A stretch of 64,000 nucleotides of DNA from positions 62,001 to 126,000 of the forward strand of contig NZ_QNTQ01000006.1 in the NCBI RefSeq assembly GCF_003298775.1, written 5' to 3'. Below, piece after piece: positions 44,583 through 53,244 of the stretch (within the stretch, counting starts at the first letter, position 1; each line of letters opens with the position of its first letter). Source of the stretch: Rhodosalinus halophilus (GTDB lineage: Bacteria; Pseudomonadota; Alphaproteobacteria; Rhodobacterales; Rhodobacteraceae). A model generated the notes under the pieces. The model did no database searches. It was not told where the DNA came from and saw nothing but the letters and a program-made list of their open reading frames with translations. The position numbers and the translations under genes were made by a program.

Positions 44583-44603
44583 GGAGAAACCTGCAGGAAA
44601 GGG

Positions 44604-44621
44604 CCGCGCGACGTCGCGCGG
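44604..44621. promoter_or_regulatory. perfect 18-base palindrome in the carB leader
   Basis: CCGCGCGACGTCGCGCGG reads the same on both strands. It starts 22 bases before the carB ATG and lies directly downstream of the -10 element, over the likely transcription start. It could be an operator or, as RNA, a short strong stem near the ribosome site. Confidence 0.45.
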
Positions 44622-44650
44622 GTTATAGTCGAGCGCCGGGGCGGCGCAAG
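44622..44650 (-). promoter_or_regulatory. promoter of carB
   Basis: On the minus strand CTTGCG (44650-44645), 17 bases, TATAAC (44627-44622), about 40 bases before the carB start. The -10 is strong and the -35 weak. No ribosome-stalling leader peptide is evident. Confidence 0.5.
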
Positions 44651-44676
44651 GGGCCGGCGCGTGCCGTCGCGGCCGG

Positions 44677-44690
44677 TTGATCTGCGTCAA
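44677..44690. promoter_or_regulatory. FnrL/FNR-type box upstream of bchE
   Basis: TTGATCTGCGTCAA fits the TTGAT-N4-(A/G)TCAA consensus of FNR/FnrL. Its centre lies about 59 bases before the bchE ATG, so a transcription start near 44725 would place it at the class II activator position. bchE is the oxygen-independent cyclase and FnrL activation of bchE is known in Rhodobacter. Overlapping it is a second exact palindrome, GTCAAC-AAAT-GTTGAC (44686-44701). Confidence 0.65.
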
Positions 44691-44742
44691 CAAATGTTGA
44701 CACCACGTATGTCACGCTCCCTGCCAACGAGGGAGAAAGATC

Positions 44743-46407
44743 ATGCGCATTCTGTTCGTCCATCCCAACTACCGCTCCGGCGGCGCGGAGATCGCGGGCA
44801 ACTGGCCGCCTGCCTGGGTCGCCTATCTGACGGGCAGCCTGCGACGGGCGGGGTTCGACGATATCCATTTCGTCGATGCCATGACCAACGACCTCTCGGA
44901 CGAGGAAGTGGGCGCGCGGATCGAGGAACTGCAGCCCGACGCCGTCGGAGTCACGGCGATCACGCCCTCGATCTACAAGGCCGAGGAAATCCTGCGCATC
45001 GCACAGGAAAGGGCGCCGGACGCCGTGCGCATCCTGGGCGGAATCCACGGCACCTTCATGTTCAAGCAGGTGCTGTCAGAGGCGCCCTGGATCGACGTGA
45101 TCGTGCGCGGCGAGGGCGAGGAGATCGTCACCGAACTGATGACCGCCATTTCCGAAGGCCGCTGGCCCGCGGACAGGCAGAAGATCAAGGGCCTTGCGTT
45201 TCGCGACGGCGAGCGGATCGTGGCGACCGAGGCGGCCTCGACGGTGAAGAACCTCGAGGGGATCAAGCCCGACTGGTCGATCCTCGAGTGGGAGAAATAC
45301 ATCTACATCCCGCTCAATACCCGCGTCGCCATCCCCAACATGGCGCGCGGCTGCCCCTTCACCTGTTCCTTCTGCTCGCAGTGGAAATTCTGGCGCGACT
45401 ACCGGGTGCGCGAGCCCAAGGCGGTGGTGGACGAGATCGAGGATCTCGTGGAGAATCACGGCGTCGGCTTCTTCATCCTTGCCGACGAGGAGCCCACCAT
45501 CAACCGCAAGAAGTTCGTCGAGTTCTGCCAGGAGCTCATCGACCGCGACCTGCCGCGGCGGGTGCAGTGGGGCATCAACACGCGCGTCACCGACATCTAC
45601 CGCGACCGCGAGCTTCTGCCCTTCTACCGCGAGGCGGGGCTGGTGCACGTCTCGCTGGGGACCGAGGCGGCGGCGCAGATGAAGCTCGACCAGTTCAACA
45701 AGGAAACCAAGGTCGAGGAGAACAAGCAGGCCATCAAGCTCCTGCGCGACGCCGACATTTTCGTGGAGGCGCAGTTCATCGTGGGTCTCGACAACGAGAC
45801 GAAGGAGACGCTGGAAGAGACCTACCGCATGGCCTGGGACTGGCAGCCCGACCTCGCCAACTGGGCGATGTACACGCCATGGCCCTTCACACCGCTCTTC
45901 CAGGAACTCAAGGACAAGGTCGAGATCTACGACTTCTCCAAGTACAACTTCGTCACGCCCATCATGAAGCCCGCGGCGATGGAGCGGGGCGAGCTGCTTG
46001 ACGGCGTGATGAAGAACTACCGCCGCTTCTACATGCAGAAGGCGCTCTTCCACTATCCGTGGCGGGGCACCGGCTATCGCCGCCGTTACCTGCTGGGTTG
46101 CCTCAAGGCCTTCATGAAGGCGGGCTTCGCACGCACCTTCTACGATCTCGGCAAGGCCGGCTACTGGGGGCCGCAGTCCAAGGGCAAGGTGGATTTCCAC
46201 TTCGACGAAAGCCGCCAGATCGCCGAGGCGCAGATGGAGGACTGGGAGGCCGCGGCCGACCGCGCCGCCCGTGCGAAGGAGCGCCGCGAGGCCGTACGCG
46301 CGCAGATGAAGGAGCGCGCGGAACAGCGGCGCGAGGGGTTCCGGATGCCCAACGGCGCCGAGGTGAAGGCCTGCGGCGGCGGCACAGAGCAGATGGAAGA
46401 CGCCTGA
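44743..46407 (+). CDS. bchE: anaerobic Mg-protoporphyrin IX monomethyl ester oxidative cyclase
   Basis: A 554-residue B12-binding radical SAM enzyme that forms the fifth ring of bacteriochlorophyll without oxygen, taking the new oxygen from water. The N-terminal cobalamin-type fold starts [19 protein letters not shown]; the radical-SAM cluster cysteines are Cys204, Cys208 and Cys211 in [14 protein letters not shown]. The last 60 residues are a charged helix. GGGAG precedes the ATG. bchJ begins two bases after the stop codon. An FnrL-type box lies upstream. Confidence 0.96.
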   Translation: MRILFVHPNYRSGGAEIAGNWPPAWVAYLTGSLRRAGFDDIHFVDAMTNDLSDEEVGARIEELQPDAVGVTAITPSIYKAEEILRIAQERAPDAVRILGGIHGTFMFKQVLSEAPWIDVIVRGEGEEIVTELMTAISEGRWPADRQKIKGLAFRDGERIVATEAASTVKNLEGIKPDWSILEWEKYIYIPLNTRVAIPNMARGCPFTCSFCSQWKFWRDYRVREPKAVVDEIEDLVENHGVGFFILADEEPTINRKKFVEFCQELIDRDLPRRVQWGINTRVTDIYRDRELLPFYREAGLVHVSLGTEAAAQMKLDQFNKETKVEENKQAIKLLRDADIFVEAQFIVGLDNETKETLEETYRMAWDWQPDLANWAMYTPWPFTPLFQELKDKVEIYDFSKYNFVTPIMKPAAMERGELLDGVMKNYRRFYMQKALFHYPWRGTGYRRRYLLGCLKAFMKAGFARTFYDLGKAGYWGPQSKGKVDFHFDESRQIAEAQMEDWEAAADRAARAKERREAVRAQMKERAEQRREGFRMPNGAEVKACGGGTEQMEDA

Positions 46408-46408
46408 G

Positions 46409-47020
46409 ATGGCCGCGCTCGCCGAAGCGGATCTGCGCGCCGACGCGGTCGATCCCGCGTCGGCCCGGATCGGGCCCAACGCGCTCTTGCAGTTGCATCC
46501 CCTGCTGCGCGAGGCCGGGCTTGCCGGGCCGGTCTATGCCGCCGCGGGCGTGACCGAGATGCCCGACGGCAGCGGCATGATCGACGAACGGCCGGTGGCG
46601 CGCGTGCATCAGGAGCTGCGGCGTCTCGCGCCCGACCGCGCGGCCGACCTCGCCTACGAGGCCGGTGTGGGCACGGGGCGTTACATCCTTGCCCACCGCA
46701 TCCCCCGCATGGCGCAGACGCTGCTGGTCGCGATGCCCGCGCCGGTCGCGGCGCGGCTGCTGTCGCGGGCGATCGCCGCCAACGCCTGGACCTTCGCGGG
46801 CTCGGGCGACTTCCGCGTCGTCTCTCCCTTCGTCTTCGAGTTGCGCGACAACCCCATCGTGCGGGGCGAGCGGGCCGATCACCCGCTCTGCGACTGGCAT
46901 TGCGGCGTCTTCACCACGCTCTACGCCGCGCTCGTGCATCCGCACATGCGCTGCACCGAGACGACCTGTTGCGCCATGGGCGCGCCCGCCTGCCGGTTCG
47001 AGTTGGCGCGCGCGGCCTGA
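46409..47020 (+). CDS. bchJ: bacteriochlorophyll synthesis 4-vinyl reductase-like protein BchJ
   Basis: A 203-residue V4R-domain protein. BchJ was first proposed to be the 8-vinyl reductase of bacteriochlorophyll synthesis and is now thought to assist divinyl-chlorophyllide processing or substrate delivery. DLAYEAGVGTGRYILAHRIP and the cysteine-rich end MRCTETTCCAMGAPACRFEL are typical V4R features. It is one base beyond the bchE stop, in the same order as in Rhodobacter, but bchG and bchP, which normally follow, are absent; the next gene is cfa, facing the other way. Confidence 0.92.
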   Translation: MAALAEADLRADAVDPASARIGPNALLQLHPLLREAGLAGPVYAAAGVTEMPDGSGMIDERPVARVHQELRRLAPDRAADLAYEAGVGTGRYILAHRIPRMAQTLLVAMPAPVAARLLSRAIAANAWTFAGSGDFRVVSPFVFELRDNPIVRGERADHPLCDWHCGVFTTLYAALVHPHMRCTETTCCAMGAPACRFELARAA

Positions 47021-47023
47021 GCG

Positions 47024-48259
47024 CTATTCGCCCGCCTTGAGCTGGGCGTGCACCGGCGGCGTGTAGAGATAATCCCGGGTCGCCGGGATCGTCCGCTGCT
47101 TTTGTGCGAGCTGGATCTGGAACACGCCCTGCCGGGCACAGTCGAAGAACGCCTCGCAGGACACGAGATAGTAGCGCCACATGCGGATGAACCGCTCGTC
47201 GTTGAGCGCGCGCACCTTGTCGAGGTTGGCCTCGAATCGCCTGCGCCAGTGTTCGAGCGTGCGGGCGTAGTGATAGGTGCCCTGCAGGATCTCGATGTCC
47301 GTGCCGTGCAGGCCCGACTTCTCGATCGGCACGGCAAGTTCAGAGAGCGATGGCACATAGCCGCCCGGGAAGATGTACTTGCTGAACCACGGCGACTGGG
47401 CCGTGGGTTCGGTGATCCGGCCGATCGTGTGGATCAGCGCGATGCCGTCGGGCGCGAGCAGCTTCGCCACCTGGTCGAAATAGGTCTGGTACTGCGGGAT
47501 GCCGACATGCTCGAGCATGCCCACGCTGACGATCCGGTCGAAGGGCTCGTCAAGCTTGCGGTAGTCCAGCAGACGGAACTCCACCCGCTTCGACAGCCCC
47601 GCCGCCTCCGCCCTCTCGCGGGCGCGCGCCAACTGGTTCTCCGACAGCGTCACGCCCACGACCCGCGCCCCGTAATCCCGCGCCAGCGTGATCGCCATGC
47701 CGCCCCAGCCGCAGCCGATGTCCAGCACGCGATCGCCTTCGCGGATCATCAGCTTTTCCGCGATATGCGCCTTCTTGGCCGCCTGCGCCTCTTCAAGCGT
47801 CATGTCGGGGCGGGCGAAATAGGCGCAGGAGTACTGCCAGTCCTCGTCGAGGAAGAGCGCGTAGAGATCGTCGCTCAGATCATAGTGATGCGCCACGTTC
47901 TGCCGGGCGGTGAGCGGCGTGTTCTTCATCGCCCAGCGGCGAAGCGCGAAACGGATCCGGTCGATCGCGCGGATCCACGGCGGAAAGGTGCCCTCGTCGC
48001 GGTTGGTGATCAGCAGCGCGAGCAGGTCGTAGAGCGCGTCCTTCTCCACCTCTATGGTGCCGTCCATGTAGCCCTCGCCGAGGGCGAGCTCGGGGTTCAG
48101 GCAGAGCCGGCGATAGACGGCCGGGTCGGTGAAGCGCACGCGGGCTTCCATGTCGCCGCCGGGCCCGTAGGCCTTGCTGCTGCCGTCAGGACCGGTAACC
48201 TCAAGGCGCCCGCGGACGATCAGCCGCTCGAGCATCCTGTCGAAGACGTTTTCCCACAT
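47024..48259 (-). CDS. cfa: cyclopropane-fatty-acyl-phospholipid synthase family protein
   Basis: A 411-residue SAM-dependent enzyme of the CFAS family, which puts a methylene bridge on unsaturated acyl chains of membrane lipids. It has the N-terminal lipid-binding part (EVTGPDGS...), NVAHHYDLSDDLYALFLDEDWQYSCAYF in the middle, the SAM motif VLDIGCGWGGMAITLA, and VSVGMLEHVG. GGGGAAG precedes the ATG at 48259. It converges with bchJ and is divergent from aspS. Confidence 0.9.
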   Translation of the reverse strand: MWENVFDRMLERLIVRGRLEVTGPDGSSKAYGPGGDMEARVRFTDPAVYRRLCLNPELALGEGYMDGTIEVEKDALYDLLALLITNRDEGTFPPWIRAIDRIRFALRRWAMKNTPLTARQNVAHHYDLSDDLYALFLDEDWQYSCAYFARPDMTLEEAQAAKKAHIAEKLMIREGDRVLDIGCGWGGMAITLARDYGARVVGVTLSENQLARARERAEAAGLSKRVEFRLLDYRKLDEPFDRIVSVGMLEHVGIPQYQTYFDQVAKLLAPDGIALIHTIGRITEPTAQSPWFSKYIFPGGYVPSLSELAVPIEKSGLHGTDIEILQGTYHYARTLEHWRRRFEANLDKVRALNDERFIRMWRYYLVSCEAFFDCARQGVFQIQLAQKQRTIPATRDYLYTPPVHAQLKAGE

Positions 48260-48374
48260 GACTTCCCCCTTCCTGCCTCGGCGGACCGCCATGGCGCATG
48301 GATGGTTGACGTTGCTCCCGTTGCGTCACTATGCCACCCGATTCGGATTTCCTCAAATCCCGCGCGACGCCTGC

Positions 48375-48403
48375 CCTTGACTTCTGCCCGACTGGCAAGT
48401 GTA
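48375..48403 (+). promoter_or_regulatory. promoter of aspS
   Basis: TTGACT (48375-48380), a 17-base spacer and TGTATC (48398-48403) end 31 bases before the aspS ATG. Spacing is ideal and the -35 is near consensus, as expected for a constitutive housekeeping gene. The rest of this 175-base divergent gap to cfa shows nothing more. Confidence 0.65.
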
Positions 48404-48434
48404 TCGGCGCCGGATCGCTGACCCGGAGGGCATC

Positions 48435-50210
48435 ATGCACGCCTATCGCACCCACACCTGCGCCCAGCTCGACACCGGCAACGTCGGGCAGACCGTGCGC
48501 CTTGCCGGATGGGTCCACCGCGTGCGCGACCACGGCGGCGTTCTCTTCATCGACCTGCGCGACCACTACGGCGTGACGCAGGTGCTCTGCGACCCCGACA
48601 GCGCGGTCTTCGCCGAGGTCGAAAAGGTCCGCTCCGAGTGGTGCATCCGCATCGACGGCGAGGTGAAGGCGCGCGACCCCTCGCTGATCAACCCCAAGAT
48701 CCCGACGGGCGAGATCGAGGTCTTCATCCGCGACATGGAGGTGCTCGGCCGCGCGCAGGAGCTGCCGCTCATGGTCTTCGGCGATCAGGAATACCCGGAG
48801 GAGACGCGCCTGCGCTACCGCTACCTCGACCTGCGCCGCGAGGAGATGCAGCGCAACATGACCCTGCGCGCGGACGTGATCGCCTCGATCCGCCGGCGGA
48901 TGTGGGACATCGGCTTCCGCGAGTATCAGACGCCGATCATCACCGCCTCGTCCCCCGAGGGCGCGCGCGACTTCCTCGTGCCCTCGCGGCTCCATCCCGG
49001 GAAGTTCTACGCCCTGCCGCAGGCGCCGCAGCAGTTCAAGCAGCTGCTGATGGTCTCGGGCTTCGACAAGTATTTCCAGATCGCGCCCTGCTTCCGCGAC
49101 GAGGATCCCCGCGCCGACCGCTCGCCCACCGACTTCTACCAGCTCGACATGGAGATGAGCTTCGTCACGCAGGACGAGGTCTTCGCGACGATCCAGCCGG
49201 TGATCGAGGGCGTTTTCGAGGAGTTCGGCAACGGGCGCAAGGTGGACAGGCACTGGCCGCAGATCGCCTACCGCGACGCGATGCTGTGGTATGGCACCGA
49301 CAAGCCCGACATGCGCAATCACATCAAGATGCAGGTGGTGAGCGCGCATTTCGCCGGCAGCGGCTTCAAGATCTTCGCCGACCTGCTCGAGCAGGAGGGC
49401 ACCGAGGTGCGCGCCATTCCTGCGCCCGGCGGCGGCAGCCGCAAGTTCTGCGACCGGATGAATTCCTTCGCGCAGCAACAGGGGCTGCCGGGGATGGGCT
49501 ACATCTTCTGGCGCGAGGGCGAGAGCGGCGTCGAGGCCGCCGGCCCGCTGGCCAAGAACATCGGCCCCGAACGGACCGAGGCGATCCGGCAGCAGCTCGG
49601 CCTCGGCAAGGGCGACGCGGCCTTCTTCCTGGGCGGGCGTCCCAAGGACTTCATCGGCGTGGCGGCGCGGGCGCGCGACGTGATCGGGCGCGAACTCGGC
49701 CATGTCGACGAGGATCGCTACGCCTTCGCCTGGATCGTGGATTTCCCGATCTACGAGAAGGATCCCGAGACCGGCGAGATCGACTTCGAGCACAACCCCT
49801 TCTCGATGCCGCAGGGCGGCATGGATGCGCTGGAGGGCGACCCGCTGGAGGTGCTGGGATACCAGTATGACCTGACCTGCAACGGCTATGAACTCGTCTC
49901 CGGTGCGATCCGGAACCACAAGCCCGAGGTGATGCTCAAGACGTTCGAGATCGCCGGCTACTCCGAGGAAGAGGTGCGCCGCCGCTTCGGCGGGCTCTAC
50001 ACCGCCTTCCACTACGGCGCGCCGCCGCACGGCGGCTGCGCGGCCGGCATCGACCGGATCGTCATGCTGCTCGCCGACGAGATCAACATCCGCGAAGTGA
50101 TCCCCTTCCCGATGAACCAGCGCGCCGAGGATCTGATGATGGGCGCGCCCTCCGAGCCCGCCGCAGAGCAGCTCATGGAGCTTGGGTTGCGGGTGGTGCC
50201 GAAGGAGTAG
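48435..50210 (+). CDS. aspS: aspartate-tRNA ligase (probably non-discriminating, Asp/Asn)
   Basis: A 591-residue class II aminoacyl-tRNA synthetase that charges tRNA-Asp. The N-terminal OB-fold anticodon domain shows [23 protein letters not shown]; class II motif 2 is [19 protein letters not shown], the bacterial GAD insertion is in the middle, and motif 3 is [14 protein letters not shown] near the end. CGGAGGG precedes the ATG at 48435. Alphaproteobacterial enzymes of this type often also charge tRNA-Asn; that is family knowledge, not visible here. Confidence 0.97.
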   Translation: MHAYRTHTCAQLDTGNVGQTVRLAGWVHRVRDHGGVLFIDLRDHYGVTQVLCDPDSAVFAEVEKVRSEWCIRIDGEVKARDPSLINPKIPTGEIEVFIRDMEVLGRAQELPLMVFGDQEYPEETRLRYRYLDLRREEMQRNMTLRADVIASIRRRMWDIGFREYQTPIITASSPEGARDFLVPSRLHPGKFYALPQAPQQFKQLLMVSGFDKYFQIAPCFRDEDPRADRSPTDFYQLDMEMSFVTQDEVFATIQPVIEGVFEEFGNGRKVDRHWPQIAYRDAMLWYGTDKPDMRNHIKMQVVSAHFAGSGFKIFADLLEQEGTEVRAIPAPGGGSRKFCDRMNSFAQQQGLPGMGYIFWREGESGVEAAGPLAKNIGPERTEAIRQQLGLGKGDAAFFLGGRPKDFIGVAARARDVIGRELGHVDEDRYAFAWIVDFPIYEKDPETGEIDFEHNPFSMPQGGMDALEGDPLEVLGYQYDLTCNGYELVSGAIRNHKPEVMLKTFEIAGYSEEEVRRRFGGLYTAFHYGAPPHGGCAAGIDRIVMLLADEINIREVIPFPMNQRAEDLMMGAPSEPAAEQLMELGLRVVPKE

Positions 50211-50219
50211 CGCGGCCCC

Positions 50220-50933
50220 TCAGATCGCCGCGCGCTCCGTCAGCCGCTCCTGCACCAGTCCGGCCAGCCTGGCGAGATCGTTGCGCCGGGGGCGGCCCTC
50301 GCGGCGCGCCTGCGCGAGCGCGTCGGTCGCCAGCCGTAGCGGCGCGTCGCCCGCGCTGCGTGCCACGCCCGAAAGGAACTGCACGAGATAGTCGAGCTCG
50401 GCCTCCTCCATTTCTCCGCCGATGATCTCGGCCGCGGTGGCGAGGTCGTCCCGGTAGATCGCCGGATCGGGGCGCAGCTCGTCCGCCGGCGGCTCGTCGC
50501 AGGCCATCGGTGCGCGGTCCGGCAGGCGCTCCAGCACGGCGGCCTGAAAGGTGGCGAGGCTGGCGATCGGCTTTTCCAGGAATCCGTCGGCGCCCGCCGC
50601 CAGCGCCTCTGCCGCGCGGGAGGGATCGGCGCTCATTCCCAGGCGCGCGGGGACCGGGGGCTGCGCCGCCGCGGCCTCTTGCAGAAGGGTGCCGCCGCAG
50701 CCGTCCGGCAGACCGAGATCGACCAGCAGGACCGTGGGCCGATAGACCGATAGATGGCGCCGCGCGGTCCGCAGGCTGTCGGCGCGGCGGATCCGCGCGC
50801 CCGACTTCAGGCACAGCAGGCGGAGCGCTTCGGAGGCATAGCGGCTGTCCTCGACCACGAGGATGGTCAGGCCGAGAAAGGGCCGGCGTGCGCTGGGCAG
50901 GGGCGCACGGGCGAAGGGGTCGCGGTCGTCCAT
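50220..50933 (-). CDS. response regulator receiver protein with helical C-terminus
   Basis: A 237-residue protein. Residues about 18-135 form a receiver domain with all phosphorylation residues: the Glu-Asp pair in TILVVEDSRYASEAL, phospho-acceptor Asp in TVLLVDLGLPDG, Ser in LGMSADP and Lys in GFLEKPI. The last 80 residues are helical with no DNA-binding or enzyme motif and may bind a partner. I chose ATG 50933 with CGGGAGAG upstream; ATG 50957 would add eight residues. No histidine kinase is adjacent. Confidence 0.78.
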   Translation of the reverse strand: MDDRDPFARAPLPSARRPFLGLTILVVEDSRYASEALRLLCLKSGARIRRADSLRTARRHLSVYRPTVLLVDLGLPDGCGGTLLQEAAAAQPPVPARLGMSADPSRAAEALAAGADGFLEKPIASLATFQAAVLERLPDRAPMACDEPPADELRPDPAIYRDDLATAAEIIGGEMEEAELDYLVQFLSGVARSAGDAPLRLATDALAQARREGRPRRNDLARLAGLVQERLTERAAI

Positions 50934-51091
50934 GTCGGCTCTCCCGAGGTTTTGCATGGCGCGATCCTCGGCGGCATAACGTGAAGACCGGGTTAACCAT
51001 GCCGCGGCCCGATGCGGCGTCACGCCCCTTGCGGCCGCGGGCGGGCGCGGCGCATAACCGCATCTGAAATCGACACGAGGAGCTTCCGCCC

Positions 51092-51496
51092 ATGATCGGC
51101 CGCCTGAACCACGTCGCCATCGCCGTGCCCGATCTCGAGGCCGCCGCCGAGCAGTATCGCGGCGCGCTGGGCGCGACCGTCGGCGCGCCGCGGGACGAGC
51201 CCGATCACGGCGTCACCGTGATCTTCATCGAGCTGCCCAACACCAAGATCGAGCTGCTGCATCCGCTGGGCGAGGACAGCCCGATCAAGGGCTTCCTCGA
51301 GAAGAACCCCGCCGGCGGCATTCACCATGTCTGCTACGAGGTCGAGGATATCCGCGCGGCCCGCGACCGGCTGCGCGACAGCGGCGCGCGCGTCCTCGGC
51401 GACGGCGAACCGAAGATCGGGGCGCATGGCAAGCCGGTGCTCTTCCTGCACCCCAAGGACTTCAACGGCTGCCTGATCGAACTCGAGGAAGTCTGA
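51092..51496 (+). CDS. mce: methylmalonyl-CoA epimerase
   Basis: A 134-residue VOC-fold enzyme that interconverts (S)- and (R)-methylmalonyl-CoA in propionyl-CoA breakdown. The metal ligands are in RLNHVAIAVPDLEAA, GGIHHVCYEVEDI (double His) and CLIELEEV at the end; SPIKGFLEKNPAGG is typical of the family. GAGGAG precedes the ATG at 51092. The DUF1467 gene follows 82 bases on, a frequent alphaproteobacterial pair. Confidence 0.95.
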   Translation: MIGRLNHVAIAVPDLEAAAEQYRGALGATVGAPRDEPDHGVTVIFIELPNTKIELLHPLGEDSPIKGFLEKNPAGGIHHVCYEVEDIRAARDRLRDSGARVLGDGEPKIGAHGKPVLFLHPKDFNGCLIELEEV

Positions 51497-51578
51497 CGCC
51501 CGCCCCTGCGGCAGCGGGTCCGTTTGCGCCCGGCGCGCCCCGGCGCTATGCCTGTCACGTCGCAAAGGGAGGCAGCTC

Positions 51579-51866
51579 ATGTCCATCGCCTCGGCCATCG
51601 TCCTCTACCTGGTGCTGTGGTTCCTGGTGTTCCTGATCGCCCTGCCCGTGCGCATACAGACGCAGGGCGACGTCGGTCAGGTGCTCGCCGGCACGTCGGC
51701 CGGGTCGCCGGAACACCATCACCTCGGCAAGAAGCTCTGGATCGCCACGCTGGTCGCGGCGGTTCTCTGGGCGGTGGTCGCAGGGATCATCGTGTCGGGC
51801 GCGATCACCGTGCGCGACATCGACATGTTCGGCCGCATGGGGCCCGAATCGCCGCTCGCGCAGTGA
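51579..51866 (+). CDS. DUF1467 membrane protein
   Basis: A 95-residue protein with two membrane helices (residues about 4-24, AIVLYLVLWFLVFLIALPV, and 53-75, LWIATLVAAVLWAVVAGIIV) joined by a basic loop containing GSPEHHHLGKK. The pattern is typical of DUF1467, a widespread alphaproteobacterial family often next to mce. No function is known. AAAGGGAGG precedes the ATG. Confidence 0.88.
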   Translation: MSIASAIVLYLVLWFLVFLIALPVRIQTQGDVGQVLAGTSAGSPEHHHLGKKLWIATLVAAVLWAVVAGIIVSGAITVRDIDMFGRMGPESPLAQ

Positions 51867-51869
51867 GGC

Positions 51870-52562
51870 TCAGCGGCGCCGCTCCAGCCCGTGAAAGATG
51901 TGGGTGAAGGTCGCGGCGCCAAGGATCGGCACCAGCAGGTTGAGGATCGGCACGGTGAGCGGCAGCGCCATGAGCACGCCGGCGAGCCAGATCTTTCCGG
52001 CATGCCGCCGGCGCAATTGCGCGGCGCGCTCGCGTCCCACCCGCCGCATCGCCGCGACGGTGAAATACTCCCGTCCCAGCAGCAGCCCGTTCACCGCGTA
52101 GAAGACCGGCAACCCGGCGATCGGAAAGATGAGGGTGAGTGCGAGCGCCACCACGTTGGCCACGATCAGCAGACCGATCGCGGCGGCCCCGTCGCGAATC
52201 CCGTCGAGGATCGTGACGTCACCCGCCGGCGCGAGTTCCGGGTAATGCCGCGCCTCGACCGCATCGGCCACCTCGTCGAGAAAGACCGAGACGAATCCCG
52301 CCGCAACCGGCACCATGAGAAAGACCGAAAGCCCGATCATCAGCGCGAGAAAGGCCCAGGAGAGCACGTCGTCCACCCAGGCCACCTCGCCGATCAGCGG
52401 CAGCACCACCGAATCGCCGACCAGCCAGCCAACGCCCCAGACCAGCGCCGCGGTCAGCGCCGCCAGAAGACCGAGCGTCAGCGCGAGCCCGCGCAGAAGC
52501 ACCGCCCGGAACCGCGGATCGCCGAGCTGCCCCAGCGCCTTGAGAAAGGCACCGAGGATCAC
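51870..52562 (-). CDS. EI24/CysZ-like membrane protein
   Basis: A 230-residue inner-membrane protein of the EI24 family (related to CysZ sulfate permeases). It starts VILGAFLKALGQLGDPRFRAVL and has about four to five hydrophobic helices, with PIAGLPVFYAVNGLLLGREYFTVAAMRR in the conserved C-terminal half. The start codon is a GTG at 52562 that overlaps the nitroreductase stop as GTGA; a GTG at 52574 would add four residues. Sulfate transport is inferred from the family only. Confidence 0.83.
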   Translation of the reverse strand: MILGAFLKALGQLGDPRFRAVLLRGLALTLGLLAALTAALVWGVGWLVGDSVVLPLIGEVAWVDDVLSWAFLALMIGLSVFLMVPVAAGFVSVFLDEVADAVEARHYPELAPAGDVTILDGIRDGAAAIGLLIVANVVALALTLIFPIAGLPVFYAVNGLLLGREYFTVAAMRRVGRERAAQLRRRHAGKIWLAGVLMALPLTVPILNLLVPILGAATFTHIFHGLERRR

Positions 52563-53137
52563 GCCGACAGCCACGTGACGATCCTGTCGAGATCCGGGCG
52601 CGGACGTTCGGGCGGGGCGGCGCTCTCGGTGCCGATGTGGATGAAGCCGGCGATGCGCTCGTTCGCGGCGAGATCCAGCGCCGCCGTGGCGAAGCTGCGG
52701 TCATGCGCCACCCAGCCGGTCAGCCAGTTCGCGCCCCAGCCTGCGGCGAGCGCGGCGTTCAGAAGCGACAGGCAGGCTGCCCCGGCGGAATAGGTCATCT
52801 CGAGCGCCGGGATCTTGTCCGAGGGTTGCGTCACCTCGACCACCGCCACCGCGAGCGGGCTTTGCTCGAACTGCTGTGCGGCCTTGGCGATGCCGGCGTC
52901 GTCGTGGCCCTCGGCCGCCGCGCGCTCGCGCGCGAGATGGGCGAGCCGGGCGAGCGCCGCGGGCTCCAGCACGACGAAGCGCCAGGGCTCGAGCTTGCCG
53001 TGATCGGGCACGCGCGCCGCCGCGGTCAGGATCGTGCGCAGCTCTTCCGCCGTGGGTGCCGGGGCGCGCAGGGTCTTGGCCGGGCGCGATCGGCGCGTAA
53101 GCAGGAAGTCGAGCGCGGCGGGGTTCGGATCGGGCAT
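52559..53137 (-). CDS. nitroreductase-family flavoprotein (YdjA-like)
   Basis: A 192-residue FMN-dependent nitroreductase. FLLTRRSRPAKTLRAPAP near the N-terminus binds the FMN phosphate, PDHGKLEPWRFVVL and YSAGAACLSLLNAALAAGWGANWLTG are family motifs. The physiological substrate of this group is generally unknown. I chose ATG 53137, which has CGGAG at good spacing; ATG 53152 would add five residues. Its stop overlaps the EI24 gene. Confidence 0.88.
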   Translation of the reverse strand: MPDPNPAALDFLLTRRSRPAKTLRAPAPTAEELRTILTAAARVPDHGKLEPWRFVVLEPAALARLAHLARERAAAEGHDDAGIAKAAQQFEQSPLAVAVVEVTQPSDKIPALEMTYSAGAACLSLLNAALAAGWGANWLTGWVAHDRSFATAALDLAANERIAGFIHIGTESAAPPERPRPDLDRIVTWLSA

Positions 53138-53244
53138 CGCGGGCTCCGTCATTGGATCACGCATCTATCTCGGACCGCGCGGAGCGGGATGCAAGCCCTG
53201 CGCCGTTAACCCGCCGTTCACCCGAATCCGGTGAGGTCGCTCCC

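Noticed and set aside
44690-44714. PpsR/CrtJ site (TGT-N12-ACA) at bchE
   Set aside because: TGT at 44695-44697 is followed after 12 bases by TGT and not ACA; no other TGT-N12-ACA is present in this gap.
48260-48434. tRNA or small RNA gene beside aspS
   Set aside because: No cloverleaf could be folded; only a sigma70-like promoter is seen.
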